A stretch of DNA of 64,000 nucleotides from Actinacidiphila paucisporea (GCF_900142575.1 NZ_FRBI01000021.1:1459-65458); one strand, 5' to 3'. Shown: positions 36,609 through 46,713, counted from the first letter of the stretch. The notes: a model not told the origin generated them from the letters alone. Made by a program: numbers and translations.

Positions 36609-37442
36609 CTACGTCGTGCCGGCTAGTGGCATGGTCGCGCCGACCAGCTGCCCCCTGGCACAGGCCTTGGCGAGAGCATCCCGCATGAGATCCTCCCGCG
36701 GCTGCCGGCCGATCGAGCCGGCAGGCCCTGCGTAGACGTAGACCGCGTTCGTACGGCTGACCGCCGCGCGCCAGCCGTCGCTGACCTGGAGCGGCTGGTG
36801 GGCCTGCCACCACGCGGTGGCGGGCGCGCCGCCGGCCGCCGGCTGGAGGACGGCGTGCAGCTTGCCCATCGCGAGCAGCACCGACCAGCCGGCCAGCGGC
36901 GACGGCGGCGCCGCCAGGTCGAGCTGCGGCATGAAGCCCTGCTCGATGAGCAGCGGCAGGAAGTCGTCACCGCCGCCGGTGGCACCGACGCGGGCGACCG
37001 GCCCGGTCGGCTCGATGACCAGCGCCGGACACAGCGCCTCCTCGACGATGATCAGCCCGCAGGTGATGCCGAGCACCGCCTGCCGCGGCGCCGCCCCCGG
37101 CGAGGGGGCGGCCGGCTGAACGGGGACGGCCGGCGGCGCGGCGAAGGCCGGCGCCGGATGCTCCTCCTCGCCCGAGATGCTGCGTACGGCCCCCTGGAGC
37201 TGCTCCTCCGACACCGGCACGACCTGCGAGGGGATGCAGGCGGCGTGCGCGAACGCCAGCACCGCGGTCTCGTCGCCGACGAAGAGCACGGTGCTCGTCC
37301 GCTCCTGCCCGGTGTCCCCTGGCGTGCGGCAGGACGTGCAGTCGTACGTGCCCGGCGCGTTCTCGCCGGCGAGGAGCCGCTGTGTCTCCTCCTCGCCGAT
37401 CTCGGCTCGTACCTCGTCGCTCACGTCGAGCAGGGGCGCCAC
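36609..37442 (-). CDS. Conserved streptomycete protein with CxxC and HxxC pairs, unknown function
   Basis: The 277-residue protein starts with APLLDVSDEVRAEIGEEETQ. It then has a CxxC in YDCTSCRTPGDTG and, about 40 residues later, HAACIPSQ, which together could make a small zinc or redox site. A Pro/Ala-rich linker (residues about 98-125) leads to a mixed domain with PGAAPRQAVLGITCGLIIVE and VSRTNAVYVYAGPA. I recall relatives only from streptomycetes and no function. GTG 37442 follows AAGGAG at 37449-37454 with 6-nt spacing. It is divergent from the Rpf-like gene. Confidence 0.75.
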   Translation of the reverse strand: MAPLLDVSDEVRAEIGEEETQRLLAGENAPGTYDCTSCRTPGDTGQERTSTVLFVGDETAVLAFAHAACIPSQVVPVSEEQLQGAVRSISGEEEHPAPAFAAPPAVPVQPAAPSPGAAPRQAVLGITCGLIIVEEALCPALVIEPTGPVARVGATGGGDDFLPLLIEQGFMPQLDLAAPPSPLAGWSVLLAMGKLHAVLQPAAGGAPATAWWQAHQPLQVSDGWRAAVSRTNAVYVYAGPAGSIGRQPREDLMRDALAKACARGQLVGATMPLAGTT

Positions 37443-37637
37443 GGGAGTCTCCTTGGTCCGTTTGGCCGGGCCTGCCCCGGCGCACTGTGACAACGGCCGG
37501 TCTGCGCCGGGAGTCACGGTTTGCCGGAGCGCGGGTTGGCGGGGCAGGCCGGCGCGGGGGAGCGGATGGGCCGAACGGGTGCGGTGCGGCGCGGGGCGGG
37601 GCGTGCCGTCCCCGAGGGCGGGGTTGTGCCTGCTTAG

Positions 37638-38276
<639 letters not shown>

Positions 38277-38415
38277 CCCGCCCGGCGGAGGGCAGCCGTC
38301 CGCACCCCGATCCCGCTTCGGGCATCCGCGGGTTGTTAGGGTCGGGGGTCGACAGTCCGTCAGCCCCCGGCCCCAGTCCACCGGGGCGGGACGCGATCCG
38401 GGGACCTGCCTGCCG

Positions 38416-39699
38416 ATGCGTATCGTCTTCCTGCTGCACAACGCTTACGGCGTCGGTGGCACCATCCGCACCACCTGCAATCTGGCGGGGGCACTCGCCG
38501 CCGAGCACGAGGTCGAGATCGCCTCGGTCTTCCGCACCCGCGAGAAGCCCGCCTTCGCCTACGACCCGCGGGTGCGGCTGCGCCCGCTCGCCGACCTGCG
38601 CACCGAGAACCCGGCACGGCTGCACGAGGACCCGCGGGCCGCCCGACCCGCCACGGTCTTCCCGCGCGGCGACCGGAACTACCCGGAGTACAGCGCGCTG
38701 ACCGACGACCTGATCGGCGAGTACCTGTCGGGGCTCGACGCCGATGTCGTGGTCGGCACCCGCCCAGGGCTCAACGTGCACATAGCCAGGCAGGCCCCGC
38801 GGCGTCTGGTGCGGGTGGGCCAGGAGCACCTGACGCTCGACACCCACTCCACCCGGCTCACCGTGGCCCTGCGCCGCTATTACCCGGCCCTGGACGCGGT
38901 CACCACCACCACGCAGGCCGACGCGGCCGTCTACCGCCGCAGGATGCCCGGCATCCGCGCCACCGGCGTCCCCAACGGCGTGCCGTCGGCGGGCGACGCC
39001 GTCTCCGACGGCAGCGCGCGCGTCGTGGTGGCCGCGGGCCGGCTCGTCGAGGCCAAGCGCTACGACGACCTGATCCGCGCCTTCGCCACCGTGGCCGCCG
39101 CCCGCCCCGACTGGACGCTGCGGCTCTACGGCAAGGGGACGCGGCAGGCGGCGCTGGCCGCCCTGATCGCCGAGCTGGGCCTCGGCGACCACGTGCGGCT
39201 GATGGGCGCGGCCACGCCGATAGAGCCGGAATTGGCCAAGGCGTCGGTCCTGGCCGTCACGTCCTCCCTGGAGTCCTTCGGGATGACGATCGTGGAGGGC
39301 ATGCGCGCGGGGCTGCCGGTGGTCGCCACCGACTGCCCGCTGGGGCCGCGGGAGATCGTCAAGGACGGGGTGACCGGCCTGCTGGTGCCGCCGCGTGACG
39401 TGCCCGCGATCGCCGGGGCGCTGCTGAGCCTGATCGAGGACGACGAGCGCCGCATGCGGATGGGCCGCGCCGCGCTGGCCGCGTCGGACGCGTACGACCC
39501 TGCGGTGGTCGCCGAGCGCCACCTGCGGATCTTCCGCGAACTGCTGGACGTCCGGCGCCGGCCCGCGGCGGGGCCGAGGGCCGCCGTGCGCGCCACCGCG
39601 ACCCGGGCGGCCTGGCCGGTGCTGACCGCGATCGACGTCGCGGGGGCGGCCCGCAGGGCAGCGGTCAGAAAGGCCGGGCGCCGGCCGGCCGGCCGCTGA
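38416..39699 (+). CDS. GT4-family glycosyltransferase
   Basis: The 427-residue GT-B enzyme begins MRIVFLLHNAYGVGGTIRTT and has a donor half with VVAAGRLVEAKRYDDLIRAF, LYGKGTRQAALAALI, and SSLESFGMTIVEGMRAGLPV as the donor-binding EX7E-type motif. A basic C-terminal tail (ARRAAVRKAGRR) could attach it to the membrane. Sugar and acceptor are unknown; capsule, teichoic acid or exopolysaccharide work is possible. The start is ATG 38416. It is in a one-gene unit by spacing. Confidence 0.87.
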   Translation: MRIVFLLHNAYGVGGTIRTTCNLAGALAAEHEVEIASVFRTREKPAFAYDPRVRLRPLADLRTENPARLHEDPRAARPATVFPRGDRNYPEYSALTDDLIGEYLSGLDADVVVGTRPGLNVHIARQAPRRLVRVGQEHLTLDTHSTRLTVALRRYYPALDAVTTTTQADAAVYRRRMPGIRATGVPNGVPSAGDAVSDGSARVVVAAGRLVEAKRYDDLIRAFATVAAARPDWTLRLYGKGTRQAALAALIAELGLGDHVRLMGAATPIEPELAKASVLAVTSSLESFGMTIVEGMRAGLPVVATDCPLGPREIVKDGVTGLLVPPRDVPAIAGALLSLIEDDERRMRMGRAALAASDAYDPAVVAERHLRIFRELLDVRRRPAAGPRAAVRATATRAAWPVLTAIDVAGAARRAAVRKAGRRPAGR

Positions 39700-39902
39700 C
39701 GCGCGCGTCGAATCGCAATCCGTTCCGCATACCGGTCACCGGGCACGGCGGGCATTGCGGAGAAGTTGTGTGGAAGTTGTGCACACAGGAAATTCATTGA
39801 CCGGCCGGTATTCGCCGCCGCGGCCGTGCGGAAAGGCACGATCCGTGACACGTGGCAGCCGACCGGCGGCGTACACCCGTCCGGAGGCCTACGGTGGCAG
39901 GC

Positions 39903-40196
39903 ATGGCGCCCTCACCGCACTCCCACGACCCGGACTCCTCCGACCAGGACTCCTCGGCCCCGACGCCCGGCGACCCGGGCGACCAGGGGTCCCCCTTCCC
40001 GGCCCCCAACCCGCACGACGACCTCGACGCCTACGCCGGACTCCCGCAGGAGCAGGCCGAGCGGCGGGCGTACGACCACGGATGGCGGACCGTGCGCAGC
40101 CTGCCGCCGGACGCGGTGGTGACGATGGAGTACGTGGCGGGGCGGCTGAATTTCACCGTCGCCGACGGCCGGGTGCGGCGCTGCTGGATGGGCTGA
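39903..40196 (+). CDS. I78-family peptidase inhibitor-like protein
   Basis: The 97-residue protein has a Ser/Asp/Pro-rich N-terminal half. Its C-terminal domain reads HGWRTVRSLPPDAVVTMEYV then GRLNFTVADGRVRRCWMG, matching the inhibitor I78 pattern (WxxVR, PPxAVVTMEY, RLNxxVxDxxV). Characterised members inhibit serine peptidases. There is no signal peptide, so it would act inside the cell. ATG 39903 was chosen over the upstream frame because the conserved part is unaffected and GGTGGCAGG lies just before it. Confidence 0.75.
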   Translation: MAPSPHSHDPDSSDQDSSAPTPGDPGDQGSPFPAPNPHDDLDAYAGLPQEQAERRAYDHGWRTVRSLPPDAVVTMEYVAGRLNFTVADGRVRRCWMG

Positions 40197-40211
40197 GCGC
40201 CACGGCACACG

Positions 40212-40252
40212 AACGGGCCGGGCGCCGTACGGAATACGGCACCCGGCCCGTT
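40212..40252. terminator. Bidirectional hairpin between I78 and PAP2 genes
   Basis: AACGGGCCGGGCGCCGTA pairs with TACGGCACCCGGCCCGTT (one C-A mismatch) across the 5-nt loop CGGAA. It lies between two convergent stops and ends in AA/TT, as expected for a shared terminator. Confidence 0.8.
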
Positions 40253-40269
40253 GGGCCGTTCGGGGTGGG

Positions 40270-41304
40270 TCAGCCGACGACGCCCCGGCCCCGGGCGGCC
40301 TGCTGGTGGACCAGCGGCGGGGCGGGACGCGGGCGGTCCGGCGGCCGGCGGCTGCCGGCCGGGGTGCTCGGGGTGCGCTCGTGGCGGCCGGCCGGCGACC
40401 GGCCCGGCGCGTGCGGGCTGTTCGCCCCGGGCGCCGTCGCCGCCGCGGCGGGATTCACCGCCCCGCCCGCGCTGCCGGCGGTCACCGAGTGCCGGGTCGC
40501 GGGCGCGGCGCCCGCCGTCTCGTCCTCCTGCCGGGCGAGCGCGCCCGCCGGAACCGCCTGCCGCGCGAGGCTGTGCGAGCGCCGTCGCCGGCGCTCCCAC
40601 GCGGTGGTCAGGAAGGACTCGGCCGAGGCCATCGCCGGCTCGAACCACGGCAGCGCCAGCAGGATCAGCAGTCCCGCGGCCCAGCCGAGCAGGACGTCGC
40701 TCACCCAGTGCGTGCCGAGGTAGACCGTCGTCGCGCCCACGCCGAGCGCCAGCAGGGCGCTGGCCACCGACCCCCAGCGCCTGGCCCGCGGTGTGGTGGC
40801 CAGGTAGGCCAGAACGCCCCAGGTCACTACCGCGTTGGCGGTGTGACCCGAGGGAAATATGTCGCCGCCGGCGAACATCTCGGCCGATCCGACGTTCGTC
40901 GCGTAATGCGGTCCAAGCCGTCCGAGGCCGTATTTCACGGCCCCCACGGTGATGTTCAGAAGGAGCAGTGAGGTGCCGAGCACCAGCAGGGGGTGCAGAG
41001 TGCGGTGGCGCCACGCCCGCCAGCCCAGCCAGGCGAGCACCATCACGGCGGTGGGGCCGCGCTGGCCGAGAACCACGAAATAGTCCAGGAACGCGTGGAT
41101 CTGCGGCCATTGTTTGTAAGGACGCCAGAGCATGACCTGCCAGTCGAGCGTCACCAGCTTGGAGGTGGTGAGGACGCCCACGACGATGGCCACGTAGACC
41201 GCCAGCGTCGCACCGAACAGCCATACGCGTGTTCGACTCATCCGCGGCAGGGCGCGGCTGGTCGGGCGCTCCGCGTCGCGGTGGAGCCTGTCATCGGTAC
41301 GCAC
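40270..41304 (-). CDS. PAP2-superfamily membrane phosphatase
   Basis: The 344-residue protein has about six hydrophobic helices and the PAP2 motifs KYGLGRLGP, PSGHTANAVVTWG and GTHWVSDVLLGWAAG. In the first motif Gly stands where the family usually has Arg before the Pro, and the third lacks the usual SR before the His region; the catalytic His of PSGH and of THW are present. A C-terminal tail of about 120 Ala/Pro/Arg-rich residues is probably disordered. GTG 41304 is chosen; TAACGT nearby upstream on this strand would fit a leaderless start. An internal Met (MSRTRVW) is the alternative. Confidence 0.8.
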   Translation of the reverse strand: MRTDDRLHRDAERPTSRALPRMSRTRVWLFGATLAVYVAIVVGVLTTSKLVTLDWQVMLWRPYKQWPQIHAFLDYFVVLGQRGPTAVMVLAWLGWRAWRHRTLHPLLVLGTSLLLLNITVGAVKYGLGRLGPHYATNVGSAEMFAGGDIFPSGHTANAVVTWGVLAYLATTPRARRWGSVASALLALGVGATTVYLGTHWVSDVLLGWAAGLLILLALPWFEPAMASAESFLTTAWERRRRRSHSLARQAVPAGALARQEDETAGAAPATRHSVTAGSAGGAVNPAAAATAPGANSPHAPGRSPAGRHERTPSTPAGSRRPPDRPRPAPPLVHQQAARGRGVVG

Positions 41305-41618
41305 CCAATCGACGTTACAGCGTGTGACGGCATTGGTCGGCCGTACGGCCTGCTTTGTAATGACGATGTGATGTGGACTGCGTCTCACCACCCCTTTGGC
41401 TGACGGGGTTTCGGCGAAATACGGGAAGGTTTGAAGTTTATGTTCGGGTGTTGATCCTCACACCGGCCCGTTCTTATTTATCGCTTATTTCCCCGCCCTT
41501 TCTCCCGAGTTTCCCGTCCGATGTCCGGTGCGTCGTGTCCGGTCGGCCGCCTCGCGGCCCCCGGAGCCGCCCCGGACCTCCGTTACGCTGGCGGTCACCC
41601 GTACGTGGAGGTAGGCCT
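41305..41618. other. Divergent gap between PAP2 and MFS genes, AT-rich patch
   Basis: No gene was recognised in these 314 bp. The stretch near 41430-41500 (for example CTTATTTATCGCTTATTT at about 41473) is far richer in A and T than the surroundings and may hold promoters or a scar of inserted DNA. Confidence 0.35.
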
Positions 41619-43202
41619 ATGACGCGGCCGGTCAGCCGGTGGACCATTCTGGTGGTCCTCTGCGTCAGCCTGCTGATCGTCGCGCTGGACGCGACCGTGC
41701 TGCACGTGGCGGTGCCCGCGCTCACCGCGGACCTGCACCCAGGCGCGCAGGACCTGCTGTGGATCGTCGACGCGTACCCGCTGATCGCCGCCTCGCTGCT
41801 GATCCTGTTCGGGACGCTCGGCGACCGGATCGGCCGCCGCCGGGTGCTGCTCACCGGCTACGCCCTCTTCGGCGCCGCCTCCGCGCTGGCCGCCTTCGCG
41901 CCGACCCCGCACGTGCTGATCGGCGCCCGCGCGCTGCTCGGCGCGGGTGGCGCCATGATCATGCCCGCCACGCTGTCGATACTGCGGCAGGTCTTCCCCG
42001 ACCGGCGGGAGCGGGCGCTGGCCATCGGCATGTGGAGCGCGGTCGCCGCGGTGGGCGCCGCCGTCGGCCCGGTGCTCGGCGGTTTCATGGTCGAGCACTT
42101 CTGGTGGGGCTCGGTCTTCCTGGTCAACATCCCGCTGATGGCGGTGATGCTGGTGGCGGGCCGGCTGCTGCTGCCCGAGTCGCGCGGCGGCTGCGACGGA
42201 CCCTGGGACGTACTCGGCGCGGCCACCGCCGCGCTCGGCGTGCTGGGCACGGTCCTCGGCGTCCAGCGGCTCGGCGCGGGTTCGGCCCCGCTGGACGCCC
42301 CGGTATGGCTGCCGCTGCTGGCCGGCGTCGCCCTGCTGGTGGCCTTCGTACGCCGCCAGCGCCGCCGCAGGCACCCGCTGATCGACGTCCGGATGTTCGC
42401 CCAGGCGGCCTTCACCACCTCGGTCGGCTGCATCGTGCTGGCGATGCTCGCCCTGGTGGGCCTGGAACTGATAGCCGTGCAGTATCTGCAACTGGTCCTC
42501 GGCCTGAGCCCCTTCGACACCGGCCTGCGGCTGCTGCCGCTGACCTTCGCCGCGATGGCCGCGGGCCTGGCCGGCGCCCGGCTGCTGCAGCGCTTCGGGC
42601 CGCGGCGGATGGTTGCCGGCGGCTTCCTGCTCACCGCGCTCGCCGTGCTGTCGCTGACCGCGATGGGCGAGCACGACCGGCCGCTGCTGCTGACAGCCGC
42701 CTTCGTGATGCTCGGAGCCGGCCTGGAGACCACGCTCTTCGGCGCCTACGAGTCGATGCTCAGCGGGGCCCCCGCCCACCAGGCGGGCGGCGCGGCGGCG
42801 ATCGGCGAGACCTCGTACCAACTCGGCGCCGGCATGGGCATCGCGCTGCTCGGCAGTGTGATGAACGCCGCCTACGCCCCGCGTGCCGCCGGTGTCGGCG
42901 CCGCCGACACCGCCGCGGCCGGCCAGTCGCTGGGCGAGGCCTACGACGTCGCCGACCGGCTCGGCGGCGGCAGCGGCGCCGCGCTGCGGCAGGCCGCGCG
43001 ACACTCCTTCGTCTTCGGCATGCATCTGACGCTGCTGGTCAGCGCGGTGCTGCTGGTCGCCGGCGCCTGCGCGGCGCTGCGGCTGCCGCGCGCCATGGAA
43101 TGCGCCCCGCGCGAGACCCGGCCGGCGCTCAGCCGCGACGCGCAGCTCCCGGCGCGCCAGGCGGCGCCCGCGGCCGTACGCTCTGGACGCGCGGCGGACT
43201 GA
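41619..43202 (+). CDS. MFS drug exporter, DHA2 (14-TM) family
   Basis: The 527-residue transporter begins RWTILVVLCVSLLIVALDAT, with VLHVAVPAL where DHA2 members usually have NVALP. Motif A is GTLGDRIGRRRVLL, and the antiporter motif C is GAAVGPVLGG. Fourteen hydrophobic segments can be traced. It resembles QacA/SmvA-type exporters of cationic drugs; the substrate is not predictable. ATG 41619 follows GGAGGT at 41607-41612. No regulator is adjacent; glutaryl-CoA-dehydrogenase-like gene follows after 64 bp. Confidence 0.88.
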   Translation: MTRPVSRWTILVVLCVSLLIVALDATVLHVAVPALTADLHPGAQDLLWIVDAYPLIAASLLILFGTLGDRIGRRRVLLTGYALFGAASALAAFAPTPHVLIGARALLGAGGAMIMPATLSILRQVFPDRRERALAIGMWSAVAAVGAAVGPVLGGFMVEHFWWGSVFLVNIPLMAVMLVAGRLLLPESRGGCDGPWDVLGAATAALGVLGTVLGVQRLGAGSAPLDAPVWLPLLAGVALLVAFVRRQRRRRHPLIDVRMFAQAAFTTSVGCIVLAMLALVGLELIAVQYLQLVLGLSPFDTGLRLLPLTFAAMAAGLAGARLLQRFGPRRMVAGGFLLTALAVLSLTAMGEHDRPLLLTAAFVMLGAGLETTLFGAYESMLSGAPAHQAGGAAAIGETSYQLGAGMGIALLGSVMNAAYAPRAAGVGAADTAAAGQSLGEAYDVADRLGGGSGAALRQAARHSFVFGMHLTLLVSAVLLVAGACAALRLPRAMECAPRETRPALSRDAQLPARQAAPAAVRSGRAAD

Positions 43203-43266
43203 ACCGTAACGTCGGCCCCGAGCCCGTTGTTACCACTGCTAGTTTTTCCGGCCGGAGGTCCCTGCC

Positions 43267-44475
43267 ATGCCGCCCGCAGCGAAAGCGTCCCCGTCCGGCC
43301 TGCCGCCGTTCGACCCCTACGACCCGCTGGGCCTCGACGACCTGCTGACCGACGAGGACCGCGCGGTCCGCGACACCGTACGGGCCTGGGCCGCCGACCG
43401 GGTGCTGCCGCACGTGGCCGGCTGGTACGAGCGCGGCGAGCTGCCCGTCATCCGCGAGCTGGCCCGCGAGCTGGGCGCGATCGGGGCGCTCGGCATGCCG
43501 CTGACCGGCTACGGCTGCGCGGGCGCCAGCGCCGTGCAGTACGGCCTGGCCTGCCTGGAACTGGAGGCCGCCGACTCCGGCATCCGCTCCCTGGTCTCGG
43601 TGCAGGGCTCGCTCGCGATGTACGCCATCCACCGCTACGGCTCCGAGGAGCAGCGGGAGCACTGGCTGCCGCGGATGGCCGCGGGCGAGGTCATCGGCTG
43701 CTTCGGGCTCACCGAGCCCGACCACGGTTCCGACCCGGCCGGGATGCGCACCCGCGCCCGCAGGGACGGCTCCGACTGGGTGCTCGACGGACGCAAGATG
43801 TGGATCACCAACGGCTCGGTCGCCGGCGTCGCCGTGGTGTGGGCGCAAGCCCACGACGGCATTCGCGGCTTCGCCGTCCCCACCGACACCCCCGGCTTCA
43901 GCGCCCCCGAGATCCACCACAAGTGGAGCCTGCGCGCCTCGGTCACCAGCGAGCTGGTCCTGGACGGCGTACGCCTGCCCGCCGACGCGGTGCTGCCCGG
44001 CGCGACCGGGTTGCGCGGCCCGCTGAGCTGCCTGAGCCACGCCCGCTACGGCATCGTGTGGGGCGCGATGGGCGCGGCCCGCGCCAGCTTCGAGGCGGCG
44101 CTCGACTACGCCCGCGGCCGCGAGCAGTTCGGCCGGGCGATCGGCGGCTTCCAGCTCACCCAGGCCAAACTGGCCGACATGGCCGTCGAACTGCACAAGG
44201 GCATCCTGCTGGCCCACCACCTCGGCCGCCGGATGGACGCGGGAAGGCTGCGCCCCGAACAGATCAGCTTCGGCAAGCTCAACAACGTCCGCGAGGCCAT
44301 CGACATCTGCCGCACCGCCCGCACGGTGCTCGGCGCCAACGGCATCTCGCTCGAATACCCGGTGATGCGGCACGCCACCAACCTCGAATCGGTGCTCACC
44401 TACGAGGGCACCGTCGAGATGCACCAGCTGGTGCTGGGCAAGGCGCTCACCGGGTTGGACGCCTTCCGCGGCTGA
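43267..44475 (+). CDS. Acyl-CoA dehydrogenase, glutaryl-CoA dehydrogenase-like
   Basis: The 402-residue flavoenzyme has CFGLTEPDHGSDP and WITNGSVAGVAVVWAQA for FAD and substrate binding, then GREQFGRAIGGFQLTQ. Its end, MRHATNLESVLTYEGT followed by HQLVLGKALTGLDAF, includes the catalytic Glu of TYEGT. That end is nearly the pattern of glutaryl-CoA dehydrogenases, which decarboxylate glutaryl-CoA to crotonyl-CoA in lysine and tryptophan degradation. Other short-chain dehydrogenase activity is possible. ATG 43267 has GGAGGT at 43254-43259. Confidence 0.87.
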   Translation: MPPAAKASPSGLPPFDPYDPLGLDDLLTDEDRAVRDTVRAWAADRVLPHVAGWYERGELPVIRELARELGAIGALGMPLTGYGCAGASAVQYGLACLELEAADSGIRSLVSVQGSLAMYAIHRYGSEEQREHWLPRMAAGEVIGCFGLTEPDHGSDPAGMRTRARRDGSDWVLDGRKMWITNGSVAGVAVVWAQAHDGIRGFAVPTDTPGFSAPEIHHKWSLRASVTSELVLDGVRLPADAVLPGATGLRGPLSCLSHARYGIVWGAMGAARASFEAALDYARGREQFGRAIGGFQLTQAKLADMAVELHKGILLAHHLGRRMDAGRLRPEQISFGKLNNVREAIDICRTARTVLGANGISLEYPVMRHATNLESVLTYEGTVEMHQLVLGKALTGLDAFRG

Positions 44476-44517
44476 CGGCCGGGCCCGCGCCGGCCGCCTT
44501 TCCCGGGTGCCCTTGTC

Positions 44518-44533
44518 GACACGGAGCCGTGTC
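44518..44533. terminator. Small hairpin between convergent acyl-CoA dehydrogenase and MMPL genes
   Basis: GACACG pairs with CGTGTC over the 4-nt loop GAGC between the two stops. The stem is short and no T tract follows, so this is a weak call. Confidence 0.35.
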
Positions 44534-46713
44534 TACATGTGCACCCGTGGCAGGACCCGGTCGAGCCACCGCGGGAACCACCAGTTGGACCGGCCCATCA
44601 GGAACATCGTGGACGGCACCAGCAGCAGGCGTACGACCGTCGCGTCCAGCACCACGCTGACCGCCAGGCCCAGCGCCAGCATCTTGACCACCACCGTGGG
44701 CGACACGGTGAAGGACAGGAAGACCGCCGTCATGATGAAGGCCGCGCTGGAGATGACCCGGCCGGTCGCCGACAGGCCCGCACCGACCGACCCGGTGTTG
44801 TCCGCCGTGCGGTGCCAGGCCTCGGAGATCCGCGACAGCAGGAAGATCTCGTAGTCCATCGAGAGCCCGAAGACGATCGCGAACATCATCATCGGCACGT
44901 ACGACTCGATCGGCACCGCCTCGGGCAGCCCCAGCGCCCCGGCCGCCCAGCCCCACTGGAAGACCGCGACCAGCACGCCGTAGGAGGCGCCGGTGGTCAG
45001 CAGGTTGAGCAGGACCGCCTTGAGCGGGATGACCAGGCTGCGGAAGACCGTCATCAGCAGCAGGAAGGCGGCGAGCAGCACGATGCCGATGATGATCGGC
45101 AGCCGGTCCTTGACCGTGTCGCGGAAGTCGAACTGCGCCGCGGCGGTGCCGGTGACGTAGCCGTGGGCGCCGGTGCCGCGCAGCGCGTCGGAGAGCACAT
45201 GGCCGGTCAGGGCGTTGAACAGCGCGCCGGTGGTGGCCGACTGGGGGTCGCCGGTCGCGGTGACCGTGCCGACCAGCAGCTTGCCGTCGGGCGTCGGCTG
45301 CAGCGCGGTGGCCTCGGCGATGTCCGGGGTGCCCTGCAGCGCCTTGTCGACGTCGTCGCCGATCTGGTCGGCCGGCACGTTCGACCCCGAGACGTCGACG
45401 ACAACGGTGAAGGGGGCGTTGGCGCCCGGCCCGAAACCGGGGCCCTGCGCGTCGGAGACCAGGTCGAAGGCGATCCGGCTGGTGCTGCCCGACGCCCCGG
45501 CGCCGTCGTCGACATGGCCGAGCCGCATCGAGAACAGCGGCACGGCCAGCACCGCGAGCAGCGCGACCCCGCAGGCCAGGAAGGCCGCCGCGTGCCGGGA
45601 GACCAGCCGGGCGTAGCGGTGCCAGCTGTCGCTCTCGCCCGCGGTCTCGGCGACCGGCCGCCGCCGTACCGTCCAGCGGTCGATGGCGCGGCCGGTGAGC
45701 GCCAGCGCGGCGGGGACCAGGGTCAGCGACGCGGTCGCGGTGACCACCACGGCGATCGTGGCGGCCAGCCCCAGCTTGCCGATGAAGCTCAACCCGCAGG
45801 CGTACAGGCTCAGCAGCGCCACCGCGACCGTCGTCGCGGCCACCAGCACGGCGTGGCCGCTGGTGGAGCTGGTGCGCGCGACCGCGTCGGCGGGGGAGCG
45901 GCCCTCGATCAGGTCCTGCCGGAAACGGGTCGTCAGGAAGAGGGCGTAGTCGATGCCGACGCCCAGCCCGATCATGGTGGCCAGCGTCGGCGCCGACGTG
46001 GCGAAGGTGACCACGCCCGCCACGATGCCGACCACCCCGATCCCCACCAGCACGCCGACCAGCGCGGACAGCAGCGGCAGCACGGCGGCCAGCACGCTGC
46101 CGAAGACCAGCAGCAGGATCAGCAGGGCCGCGCCGATGCCGACCAGTTCGCTGGCCAGGTCGTCGGCCGGGGCGGTCGTGACCTGGTCCAGGCCGCCGCC
46201 GTAGGCGACCTGGACGCCGTCGGACCTGGCGGGCGCGGTCGCCTTGTCGAGCTGGTCGACGTAGCCGTGGCCCAGCGACTTGAGCTGCTCGTCGAAGGAG
46301 ACGGTGGTGTACGCGGTCGCGCCGTCCTTGCTGGTGACCGGGGAGGAGGCACCTGTGGCGTGCGGCATCGCCTTGAGGTCGGTGATCGCCGAGTCCACCG
46401 CCTGCTGATGGTCCGCCACCGTGCCGCTGCCGGTGTGGAAGACGACCAGGCCGTTGGGGGCCGCGGCCGCCGGGTCGGACGCGGTGAGCAGGGCGGCGCC
46501 GGTGTCCGACTGGCTGCCGGGCAAGCTGAGCTGATCGCTGAAGGTCGCCCCGACGAGGTGCCGGCCGCCGAGCGCGGCCACCAGCACCACCAGCCAGAGC
46601 GCGATCACCCAGGGCGAATGCCGGGCGCAGAAGCTGCCGAGCCCGGCGAGCCTGCCGGCGGGGACTCCGGGAGTGCCGGGCGGTGCCACGGGACCGGGCG
46701 GGACGGACGGCAC
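44533..46713 (-). CDS. MMPL-family RND-type membrane transporter
   Basis: The 726-residue protein has two repeats of one N-terminal helix, a large external loop and a helical bundle, as in MmpL proteins. Diagnostic pieces are GLGVGIDYALFLTTRFRQDL in the first half and FAIVFGLSMDYEIFLLSRIS in the second, both with the conserved Asp-Tyr pair of the proton relay. Members export lipids or hydrophobic compounds. GTG 46713 follows GGAGG (46718-46722) on the minus strand. No accessory gene adjoins; the cargo is unknown. Confidence 0.9.
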   Translation of the reverse strand: MPSVPPGPVAPPGTPGVPAGRLAGLGSFCARHSPWVIALWLVVLVAALGGRHLVGATFSDQLSLPGSQSDTGAALLTASDPAAAAPNGLVVFHTGSGTVADHQQAVDSAITDLKAMPHATGASSPVTSKDGATAYTTVSFDEQLKSLGHGYVDQLDKATAPARSDGVQVAYGGGLDQVTTAPADDLASELVGIGAALLILLLVFGSVLAAVLPLLSALVGVLVGIGVVGIVAGVVTFATSAPTLATMIGLGVGIDYALFLTTRFRQDLIEGRSPADAVARTSSTSGHAVLVAATTVAVALLSLYACGLSFIGKLGLAATIAVVVTATASLTLVPAALALTGRAIDRWTVRRRPVAETAGESDSWHRYARLVSRHAAAFLACGVALLAVLAVPLFSMRLGHVDDGAGASGSTSRIAFDLVSDAQGPGFGPGANAPFTVVVDVSGSNVPADQIGDDVDKALQGTPDIAEATALQPTPDGKLLVGTVTATGDPQSATTGALFNALTGHVLSDALRGTGAHGYVTGTAAAQFDFRDTVKDRLPIIIGIVLLAAFLLLMTVFRSLVIPLKAVLLNLLTTGASYGVLVAVFQWGWAAGALGLPEAVPIESYVPMMMFAIVFGLSMDYEIFLLSRISEAWHRTADNTGSVGAGLSATGRVISSAAFIMTAVFLSFTVSPTVVVKMLALGLAVSVVLDATVVRLLLVPSTMFLMGRSNWWFPRWLDRVLPRVHM

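Noticed and set aside
36085-36735. Plus-strand frame of 216 codons in the repeat spacer
   Set aside because: Its translation follows the repeat units and overlaps the minus-strand CxxC gene; no domain or start signal.
39752-39790. TTGTGCACA near a tandem GAAGTTGTG as a DnaA box cluster
   Set aside because: One mismatched site and no neighbouring boxes or origin genes; chance is likely.
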